From Anaerolineae bacterium (GTDB lineage: Bacteria; Chloroflexota; Anaerolineae; Aggregatilineales; Phototrophicaceae): a DNA stretch of 39,702 nt. The position numbers and the translations under genes are program-made. The notes beneath the pieces were generated by a model. The model was not told the origin of the DNA and did not search any database. It worked only from the letters and a program-made list of their open reading frames with translations. Location of the stretch: positions 1-39,702 of the forward strand of contig JAAXID010000156.1 of NCBI GenBank assembly GCA_012270545.1, written 5' to 3'. Shown piece after piece: positions 10,354 through 19,905 of the stretch (the first letter of the stretch is position 1; each line of letters begins with the position of its first letter).

Positions 10354-10422
10354 GAAGCAAACAGTTCATATTGGTTGCGGATTTGGACAATTTTGCTGTC
10401 ATTATCCCTGTCTGTTTGCTTC
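10354..10422. repeat. Inverted repeat upstream of integrase pseudogene 1
   Basis: GAAGCAAACAG (10354-10364) and its exact reverse complement CTGTTTGCTTC (10412-10422), ending 15 bp before the ATG at 10438. Confidence 0.65.
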
Positions 10423-10437
10423 AGGAAATGTCGTCAG

Positions 10438-11496
10438 ATGTCCGAGTTCCTACCAGATAGTCTTCGAGAATGGATGGGATACTGCCAGCACATGGCGCTC
10501 GACGGTTTTCGCTCGGAAGCAGTGACGCACAAGAATCAGTTCCATCCTGCTCGTTTTTAAGCCTTCTTTGAAGAGCGATACGGGCAAGAGAACATCAGCT
10601 CGTGCGTGAAGCGCGATGCCATAGCTTGGCGCGAACATTTGCGATCTGAAGGACTTGCGGCATCCACGATCAACAATCACATGGCCTCACTCTCGGGATT
10701 TGCAACCTGGGTGCAAGCGCAAGATGCGACCGTGTTCGTGATGGGTGTTCCGACAAAAGGCATTGGCGACCTGCCTCTACCGCCGCTAGAATCTCGCGCG
10801 CTAGACGAAGACCAGGTTCGGTCATTGAAGAATCTATGCGATCGTCTATTCCCATTTTACCGCTTAAAGAATCGCAGGTGGCTGCAATCGGACAGGGAAG
10901 CGCCGCTACAAGCGAGAGCGCGTCCCTGGCGGGACTACGCAATGGTGTTTGTATTGCTGTCGACGGGATTGCGGCGTTAAGAATTGGTACGACTGAATCT
11001 CAGTCAGCTGAGTCCTGCTGGCGCGGAGGAATTGCGTCAGGCTAGACGCGAGCAGATCAATGGCGTGGTAGGGAAGGGGAAGACCCAACGCGACGTATTC
11101 TTGTCGCTGGATGCGCGCCTTGCCTTGGCCGATTATTTGGAGAAAGAGTATGCCGGCGATGTAACGACGGATGTTGCCGAACAAACGCCCGTGTTTCTGT
11201 CCGCGATTGAAGCAGCGCCGCGACGTGTCGATGGCCGCTTATCGCCACGTTCAGTCAATAACATTTTGGCGAAGATCGGAAAGTGGCATGACGCCGGCAT
11301 CAAGGACGAAGCGCGACATATTTCTCCACTGCGTCCACATGATCCGCGCCATACCTTCGCCTTCCAGTTGGCAAAAGTCACCGGGACAGACAGTTACGAA
11401 CTAGAGCATCGATTGGGGCATCAGTCGCAGCAGTACATACAGCGGTACACGAATCCGCCTGAAGATGTCGCAGCATTGTATATCGAAGACTTCTAG
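10438..11496 (+). pseudogene. Tyrosine recombinase/integrase 1, interrupted by two in-frame TAA codons
   Basis: MSEFLPDSLREWMGYC...FHPARF*AFFEERYGQENISSCVKRDAIAWREHL...STGLRR*ELVRLNLSQL...RPHDPRHTFAFQL...LEHRLGHQSQQYIQRYTN. Stops at 10558-10560 and 10978-10980, all in one frame. Confidence 0.85.
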
Positions 11497-11572
11497 TAAA
11501 GGTCGCGACAAGTTGCGTCCGCGCTGTGAAGCAGCGATTATCGCGAATGCTATTTGGTCGCGCACAACTAAA

Positions 11573-12500
11573 TCAAAAGGCAATTCGTTCGCGGCGAGTC
11601 TTGGCATCAGAAGGCATAGCATAAAGCATTGTCGTCGAAGCCTTGGCCTGTCCGGCTTGTGCTTGCATGTCATGTAGGAGTGCCCCGTTTTCCAATGCCA
11701 AGGTAATGTGAGTACGCCTAAGATCATGTGCGGACAGGTGATCTATTCCTTTTGCTTGTTTGCGACTCCTAGCAACCGGTAAATGGTGAGAGCGTGCATC
11801 GGAATATCAGCAGCAAATTGAGGATTAGGTCCGGCGGTCAACCTCGGGAAAACGCATTCGTATTGATCCGCTTGCAAAGCGCGTAACGCGACCAGCGATT
11901 GCTTAGTATCGTCAGACACATCCGCGATGGCGACAATTCGCTCCTTATCTCCCTTGCCATGCCGGACACGTACAAGTTGGGCGTCCAAGTCGATATCTTC
12001 CCAGCGGAGCGCGACAACTTCGGAACTGCGGAGCCCAGTGTAGATCAATAGACGCAGCAGGGCATAGTTTCTCACCCCGTAGTGGCGATTATCCTCCGCC
12101 CAAACCTCGAGCAATAGCGCGACTTCAGTTTTGCTCAATGCGCGATGGCTTCGACGTCCGCTGTTTTCCGAGGACATGTGCTTCATTTTGGCAAACTTCA
12201 GCACTCGGCGGCGTTGCGTCCCGTACCATTCACCCCGCGTCTCTGACTCTTCAAGTCAGTCCAGTAGACGAAGTATGTGGGTCTTCTTTGATTGCCGGGT
12301 ACTGTGAGATATCTCGCCTTCGCTTAGGAAGGCATAGATGTTCTCGAAGCTGAGATTGAAGTCGTCGATTCCATTTCTCTTGGCAAATGCCGTCCATTAA
12401 CGATACGTATTCCTGTAGACCTTGCGAGAGGTTTCAGCCAGTGCCTCAGAAATGAGCTCTGGCAGCACAGAAAACTGGTTGTCGGGCGGCTTGGAGTTGA
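11573..12500 (-). pseudogene. Tyrosine recombinase/integrase 2, paralog of the intact gene at 19906
   Basis: Minus frame: NTYR*W (TAA 12397-12399), LRLLD*LEESETRGEWYGTQRRRVLKFAK (TGA 12256-12258), YALLRLLIYTGLRSSEVVALRWEDIDL; then a frameshift near 11745 into GIDHLSAHDLRRTHITLALENG...AFstop. Confidence 0.85.
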
Positions 12501-12506
12501 TGACAG

Positions 12507-15198
12507 TTGACGCGCCATCTGCTGCTGATGACTGCCACGCCACATAATGGCAAGGATGACGACTTTGACCTGTTTATGAAGCTGCTGGATCCGGACCGCT
12601 TTGAAGGACGCGCGCGAGCCGGCGCGCGTCGCAGCGATGTAGACGACTTAATGCGTCGTATGATCAAAGAACGGTTGCTGACCTTTGAAGGCAAGCGGCT
12701 CTTCACGGAGCGCCGGGCGATATCCGTCAACTACGATCTGTCGCCGGAAGAACTCGACCTCTACGAGAGCGTGACCGAGTATGTACGCAATGAGTTCAAT
12801 CGCATTGATGAACTGGAACACGGCGGGCGGAAGAGCGCAATTGGCTTCGCTTTGACAATCTTGCAGCGTCGCTTGGCCTCATCGCCGGCCGCGATCTATC
12901 ATTCGCTTCGTCGCCGACGTGAAAAGCTGGAAACACGTTTGAAAGAGGAAGCGGTACACTCAGAAGTTGTCTTACAGGCAACAGCGCGCAGTTATGACAT
13001 CAATCTCGATGAAGACTTGGAGGATGCGCCGGACAGCGAGGTAGAGGCGATTGAGGCTGAGTTGGTTGACCACGCAACTGCCGCCACGACAGTGGCTCAG
13101 CTCGTTGACGAGATCGAATCGCTACGCCGGCTAGAACGGCAAGCGCGGCAAGTACGGGACAGCGCCATGGACAGCAAGTGGCTTCAGATGCTGAGTTTGC
13201 TGCAAGACACACAGGAGATGAAGAATCCTGATGGCACGGCGCGCAAGCTGGTCATCTTCACCGAGCACCGCGATACGCTGGAATATTTGACTGACAGGCT
13301 AAATACAGTGATCGGCCGACCGGAAGCGGTCGTGACAATCCATGGCGGCACGCGCCGCGATGAGCGGCGTAAAATCGAAGAGGATTTCCGCCACGACGCC
13401 GATGTGCAGATCCTGGTGGCCACCGACCCCGCCGCAGAAGGCATCAACTTGCAGAGCGCCCACCTGATGGTTAATTATGACTTGCCGTGGAATCCAAACC
13501 GGCTGGAGCAGCGCTTCGGGCGCATTCATCGTATCGGGCAAAGACAGGTTTGCCATCTATGGAACCTAGTCGCGGGTGAAACGCGCGAAGGCGCCGTCTA
13601 TCAGCGCCTGTTGGAGAAGTTGGCGAGAGAACGCGATCGGCTAAATGGCCAGGTCTTCGATGTGATCGGAGAGCTATTCCGTCAAACACCGTTGCGCCAA
13701 CTCATGATTAGGCTGTGCGTTACGGCGACAGTCAGGAGGTGCGAGACAGGCTTAAGATTGAAATAGACAATGCCACCGATCAGGAGCGCGTGAAAAAGAT
13801 CGTTCGTGATGACTTACTTGTCACGGGCGTCATGGACACGCGCAAAGTTGAGGAAGTACGCGCCGAGATGGAGCGCGCCCGGGCCCGTAAACTGCAGCCG
13901 CATTTCATTTCAGACTTCTTCCAAAATGCCTTTCAGGAACTGGGTGGCACACTCCATGAACGCGAGACTGGACGATTCGCCATCAACAATGTGCAGCCGT
14001 CATTCGCAATCACGCTATGGAACGCGGGCTGGGGCCTATTGCACGAAGGTACACGCGCATCTGCTTTGACAAAGGCCAGATTTACCAAGATAAGAAGCCG
14101 GAAGCGGCTTTCATCTGCCCGGGGCATTCCCTTCTCGATGCGACCATCAGTCTTATTCTCAAGCGGGAGCGCGAAACTTTGAAACGTGGCGCGATGCTGG
14201 TGGATCCCAATGACCCGAGCGATGCCTTGCGCGTCTTGTTCTACCTGGAAGGAGCCATCCAGGACGCTGTGCCCAGCCGCGGAGCCGAGCAAACGGTCGT
14301 CTCACGCGAGGTGCATTTCGTCGAGATTGATAGCGACGGGAAGATTCACGAGGCCGGTACCGCGCCTTACCTCGACTACCGCCCCGCTGATGAGGAAGAA
14401 AAGGCGAAGATTGCGCCACTGCTGGGGCAGGATTGACTGCAAGGCGAGACGCTGGAGAAGAGGGCCGTGAACCACGCCATCGAACACCTGATGCCCCTAC
14501 ATCTGGAGCGGATTAGGGGGCCGCGAGACGAACGGCTGAACAAGACCGAACGGGCAGTGCAAGAGCGGCTCAGCCAGGCGATCAATCATCATGACGGTCG
14601 CGCAGCCCACTTCCGAGCGCGGGAAGCGACGGGGAAGGTCAATGCGCGGCTCAATCGTATTCAAGAAGAACAGAAGGCGGATGATTTACAGGAACGATTG
14701 GAGGCGCGCCTGGAGCAAATCGCGCAAGAGCGGCTGATTAGCGCAGCGCGTCCGACTGTGAGGGGCGGCGCCTTGATCATCCCCATCGGCGCTCTGCAAG
14801 GCAAAAACATCGACCCGCAGGTGATCGACACGCGCGCGAGTGAAGCGATTGCGATGGCGGCCGTGATGGAGACGGAGCGGGCGCTGGGCAACAAGCCAAA
14901 GGATGTCAGCGACCAGCGCGGCATCGGATACGATATCGAAAGCCAATCCGGCGCTGATGGCAGACTGCGTTTCATCGAGGTCAAGGGTCGGCGCAAAGGC
15001 GCGAGTGATGTGACGCTGACCAAGAATGAGCTGATCACCGCTTTGAATAGCCCCGAGCAATTTATCCTGGCGCTGGTCGAGATAGATGGCGAGCAAGCTA
15101 CGAATGTTCGTTACCTGCAGGGCTACGACTTTAAGGAACCTAAAGCCGCCCAATTCAACTTGAAACAACTGATCGCCGAGAGCTCAGCGCCGCGCTGA
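12507..15198 (+). pseudogene. SNF2-type helicase with C-terminal DUF3883 (DISARM DrmD-like), 5'-truncated and disrupted
   Basis: LLLMTATPHNGKDDDFDLFMKLLDPDRFEG, ATDPAAEGINLQ, QRFGRIHRIGQ; frameshifts near 13709 and 14003, TGA at 14434-14436; C-terminal DUF3883-like RGIGYDIESQSGADGRLRFIEVKGRRKGASDVTLTKNE. Motifs I and II are missing at the 5' end. Confidence 0.85.
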
Positions 15199-15211
15199 TT
15201 GAAGCGACGCG

Positions 15212-15778
15212 TCAGGGTAGGATAAGCCGCAAGGACAGGCGGAAGCCGGGCAGAATATCGCCGCCGCTCAATTCGCCGTCCGAACCAAGGACTTCGCGCT
15301 GTTCCGTCCCCCGCCGCCAGACCTCGGCCGATTGCGACTGCGGGTCGATCAGCCAGACCAGAGCCGACCCGTGACGCAGGTAGGTCTCGGCTTTGCGGCG
15401 GACCTGCGCCCAGGATTGTGAAGGTGAAATGACTTCCACCGCTAAATCGGGCATTTGCGGTACGTAGGTAGTAAGTGCGCGCGTCGTCATGCGCGCCTTG
15501 CCGATGAAGGACACGTCCGGCAACAGTAGGCATTCCTGGTTGCCGGGCGGGCGAAAACCCACTTCGACTCCCACTCGGCCCAAATCGCGCGGAACCACAT
15601 AATTACCTAAGTGCCGCGCTATCTCGCTCGCCACTTCCCCATGCAATTCACTCGGCGCCATCTTGATACATAACTCCCCGTCAATGAGATAGTATTTCTC
15701 TGTCGGATGCCGCGGCTCTTGCTCCAGCCGCCAGACATCATCCACTGTGTATACGCGCTCTTGAGTCGCCATCGTCAT
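15212..15778 (-). CDS. Uma2-family (DUF820) putative endonuclease
   Basis: YLIDGELCIKMAPSELHGEVASEIARHL...LLPDVSFIGKARMT...PDLAVEVISPSQ...KAETYLRHGSALVWLIDP. Confidence 0.88.
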   Translation of the reverse strand: MTMATQERVYTVDDVWRLEQEPRHPTEKYYLIDGELCIKMAPSELHGEVASEIARHLGNYVVPRDLGRVGVEVGFRPPGNQECLLLPDVSFIGKARMTTRALTTYVPQMPDLAVEVISPSQSWAQVRRKAETYLRHGSALVWLIDPQSQSAEVWRRGTEQREVLGSDGELSGGDILPGFRLSLRLILP

Positions 15779-15917
15779 CTCGCCTTCAATTTCTCGCTAC
15801 GAGAACAAGTATAACACGCGGGCGGTAGCCATTCGTACAACCCCCATTTTTGGGGCAGTGCTTCCTGTATGCAGAGCGAGCGCCGCGTTGCCATTTAACG
15901 CAACACTTACTTCAGCG

Positions 15918-18782
15918 ATGGATAAGATAATGCCCGCAGCCAAGAAACTGATCGAAGTCGCCTTGCCCCTCGACGCCATCAACGCCGCCAGCGCGAGAGA
16001 GAAATCCATCCACCATGGCCACCCGTCGACGCTGCATCTCTGGTGGTCGCGCAAGCCGCTTGCTACGACACGAGCGGTTATCTTCGCCTCCCTGGTCGAT
16101 GATCCCGATGACCCGAACGCGCTGCCCGCCTTCGTCGACGCCTGTGGGAAACTGCCGGGCGATGGGCCCAACGTCGGCGCCAAAGGCGATAGTCCGTGCA
16201 TGCGCCTCTTCGATTTCATCGAGCGCCTCGTCACTTGGGAAGCGACCACCGACGAAAAGATCATGGAGCAGGCACGCGAGCTGATTCGCATCGCCACCAA
16301 TGGGAATCCCCCCGCCCTTGCTCGATCCCTTCGCCGGCGTGGGCAGCATCCCGCTGGAAGCCCAGCGCCTCGGCTTGGAAGCGCACGCCAGCGACCTAAA
16401 CCCGGTGGCGGTCATGATCAACAAAGCGATGATCGACATTCCGCCGCGTTTCGCTGATAGGCTGCCGGTCAACCCGCGCGACCGGGTGAGGGGCACGGCG
16501 GGCGACGCGGCCTGGAAAGGCGCCGCCGGACTTGCGGCCGATGTGCGCTATTACGGCGAGTGGATGCGCGAGCGCGCCTTCGAGCGCATTGGGCATCTCT
16601 ATCCTAAGCATAATGGCGAAACGGTAATCGCCTGGCTCTGGGCGCGGACGGTTATCAGTCCCAACCCGGCTGTGAATGCGCCCGTGCCACTGGTGCGCTC
16701 CTTTGTACTGAGCAAGAAGAAGGGACGAGAATGCTGGGCGAAACCAGTCGTTCACGGCAAGACCGTGAGCTTTGAGGTGACGAAGGGTCTGCCACCGCGA
16801 GGTGAAGATGGCACCGTAAAACGAACGGGCGCCAGATGTATTATTTCGGGAGAACCAATTCCCTTCGACTACATCCGCGCCGAAGGCAAAGCCGGCCGAA
16901 TGGGCGCGCAACTGATGGCGATTGTGACCGAAGGAAAACGTGGTCGCAATTACTACAGTCCCGCCCAAGAACACACGCAAATCGCTGAAGTGCAGAACCG
17001 GAATGGGAGCCAGTTGGTGACATTCCGGAGGATGCGCTGGGATTTAGGATTCAATTGTACGGCATTCACAGATTTAGCTCACTCTTTTCACGTCGACAGC
17101 TTAAAGTGTTGACTACGCTGTGCGACGTACTAGTAAATGTAAAACAACAAGTCCAACGTGACGCGATGAGAGCTGGCTTAGCGGACAGTGGCGTACCTTT
17201 ACGTAGCGATGGGAAAGGCATAGATGCTTACGCAGATGCGATTAGCGTTTATCTTGCATTTCTTATCGACAAAGGGGCAGATTTCTGGTCTCGCAACACA
17301 ACCTGGATTCCTAACACAGAGGCAGTCGGTCACACTTTCGTAAGGCACACCTTGTCTATGGTTTGGGACTACACCGAAGCTAACCCATTTTCCACTTCGT
17401 CGGGAAGTCTCGGCAATCTTATCAATGGCCTTTTCAAAGTCTTTGGCATCTTCGGACATGGCTCAGGGCAAGCTAGGCAGGAGAATGCGCTATCAGTTCA
17501 GTGCGACGGCAAGGTCGTATTATCCACAGATCCTCCCTATTACGACAACATTGGTTACGCTGATCTTAGTGACTATTTCTACGTCTGGATCAGAAAAAAT
17601 CTGCGAAGATCATATCCTGACGTTTTCAGTACTGTTTTAGTGCCTAGAGCCGATGAACTGATAGCATCCGCGCGTCGACACGGTGGTAGCGAGGCCGCAA
17701 GAGGACGCTTTGAAAAAGGCATGTTGGCAACATTTACCAACCTTCGTGCGTTTGTAAGGCCCGATTTTCCTATATCTATCTTCTATGCGTTTAAGCAATA
17801 TGACGCAGGTTTTATGGCCTCGGGCCAAGCGCATCCACACAGAGAATTCCAAATTCGGCGAGAGCGATTTCCAGCACAGGTTGGGAGACGATGCTCGCAA
17901 GTCTGATTAAGTCAGGCTTTGAGATTATCGGAACTTGGCCCATGCGAACCGAACGCTCCGCACGTTCACGTGCTTTGGGATCTAACGCCCTCGCCTCATC
18001 GATCGTACTCGTCTGCCGTCCGCGACCCGAAGACGCCCCCGGCCACCTCCCGCCGCTTCCAGGACGAACTCCGCGCCCAGCTCCCCGCCGCCATCGCCGA
18101 GATGCGCACCGGCAAGATCCTGCCGGTCGACCTGGCACAAGCCAGCATCGGACCAGGCATGGCGATCTACTCGCGTTACAGTCGCGTGCTGGAAGCCAAT
18201 GGCGATCCAGTCTCCGTGCGCGCCGCTCTCAGCCTGATCAATAATGTTCTGGCGGAGACACTCTATGAATTCGTCGGCGAGGTCGATGAATACACGCGCT
18301 TCGCCTTCGATTGGTTCCAGCAGCATCAGTTCGAGGCCGGTGACGCCGGCTCAGCGGAGACGCTGACAATGGCAAAGAATACCTCGTTGCCCGGGCTGGA
18401 GCGCGCCGGTCTGATTGAGTTGGGCGGTGGTAAGGTGCGCCTGCTACATTGGCAAGAGTACGATCCAGGCGCCTACGACCCACGGCGCGATGCCCGCCCC
18501 ACCGTCTGGGAAGGCACGCATCACTTGATCGAGCGTCTGAATACACACGGTGAGATCGGCGCGGCTATGTTACTCACCAGGATGTCGCCGGAGTTGGCCG
18601 GCGCGGCTCAAGACCTTGCCTTTAGCCTCTACGATATCTGTGATCGAAATGGCTGGGCGCGGCATGCCCGTGATTACAACGGCTTGATCGCCAGCTGGCA
18701 AGGCAGCGATGGCATCGCCAGCGAGGCGGCGCGTTTGAGGAGCGAGCCGGAACAGGGTGCTCTGCCGATAGACGTGGATTGA
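15918..18782 (+). pseudogene. DUF1156-type DNA (adenine) methyltransferase (DISARM DrmMI-like), multiply frameshifted
   Basis: MDKIMPAAKKLIEVALPLDAINAASAREKSIHHGHPSTLHLWWSRKPLATTRAVIFASLVDDP; LLDPFAGVGSIPLEAQRLG (motif I); DPPYYDNIGYADLSDYFYVWIR (motif IV); [25 protein letters not shown]. Frame changes near 16300, 16995, 17860 and 18035. Confidence 0.85.
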
Positions 18783-19267
18783 GCAATTTCGTGCACAAGG
18801 CATTTTGCCCGCACTTCCCAGGTCGCATAGCCTTAGATTTCTTCGCGGGAATCTTGGATCTGATTTAAGTTCCTTTCAAGCACCACTTTGCGGTATGCGC
18901 CGCTGCAGATACGGGTTTCCTCGACTAAACTGGCAGCCAATCCTATCGTTCATGGCAGCGGCAACGCTACCACAGTTATTGGTCATCGGAATTAAATGAC
19001 ATTTACTCACGAGATACAGCGAGGCAACATCATCCGCAAGCGATCTAATCAAGTCATGACGAGCAAAGAAACAATGAGGCGATTCAACGCCGCGTTCGAT
19101 TCAATGGCCAACGGATTGAGCCAAGATGACCTGGCTGAGATGATCGCGGCCATGATCGGGGTGAGAACCATCGATGAGGTCCGGGAAATGCGCGCTCTCA
19201 AGACCAATGCTGCTGCGCGCCGCGGCAACCACGAGCATATCAGCCGTCGTGTCTGCGCGGACATCAG

Positions 19268-19339
19268 GAGATACATGAGCTGGTGTACACGTTGTCTGGA
19301 CTGACGGAAGAGGGCATCAAGAATGTGGAGGGTGGGTGA
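19268..19339 (+). pseudogene. Fossil C-terminus resembling an Eco57I/type IIG-like restriction-modification enzyme
   Basis: EIHELVYTLSGLTEEGIKNVEGG* resembles the common EIDELVYxLYGLTEEEIxIVEG tail of these enzymes; no remainder of the gene nearby. Confidence 0.45.
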
Positions 19340-19464
19340 ACCCCAATAGGTGGGCAGGTAAGTTGATACCCGACAGATTGTTGAAAATGGTCGATTCACC
19401 CGCTATTCGAGGCACAGACAGAGCACGGATTTTATTGAGGAACCGGCAATGACCCAACCTAACT

Positions 19465-19770
19465 TCAAGAATCAACCGAGGGTATCTGCGGGTTTTTGAT
19501 CATCGCTATCGGAATGTTGGCTTCGTCTCGCTCTTGGGCCCAGCGCTTCGCATCTTCGAGAAATGTATCTGAATTGAAGGGAGTTCCCTCACCGTTTTTT
19601 GCACGTTCCAGCGACCGGTGGCAGCTGTCCCGAAATTTCGCTAGGTCGCGCTTGCGCTTCTCATCGTAAGTCGCTACTCCGTTCAGCCATTCTCCAACTG
19701 AAACGTTGGCGGCTTTTGCTCTTTGCCGAGCCAACTCCCAATCTTCCTCGTACATTGCGTTCGGTTGCAT
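19465..19770 (-). CDS. Hypothetical small protein (possibly antitoxin-like)
   Basis: 101 aa, GAGG-type RBS upstream of ATG, DWELARQRAKAANVSVGEWLNGV segment; no confident family. Confidence 0.5.
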   Translation of the reverse strand: MQPNAMYEEDWELARQRAKAANVSVGEWLNGVATYDEKRKRDLAKFRDSCHRSLERAKNGEGTPFNSDTFLEDAKRWAQERDEANIPIAMIKNPQIPSVDS

Positions 19771-19905
19771 GTTCGATCCTCTGCCGTCTTCTTTCGACTA
19801 TATCCAATTTCACACCGGATCACTGTAAACCAAGTGAGTGTTTACTCACGAGAACGGGCGGCGAAAGGTGGCCCGTGAAGGCGACTTAGAGAAAGCGATC
19901 TCCGC

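Noticed and set aside
12256-14436. Possible TGA-to-Trp recoding (two TGA codons at Trp positions)
   Set aside because: Apparently intact genes in the window (for example integrase 3 and the BrxD-like ATPase) use TGA as a genuine stop, and the TGA-containing genes also carry frameshifts.
15842-15855. Hairpin CCCCATTTTTGGGG upstream of the methyltransferase
   Set aside because: Short low-complexity stem in an intergenic region; no independent support for function.
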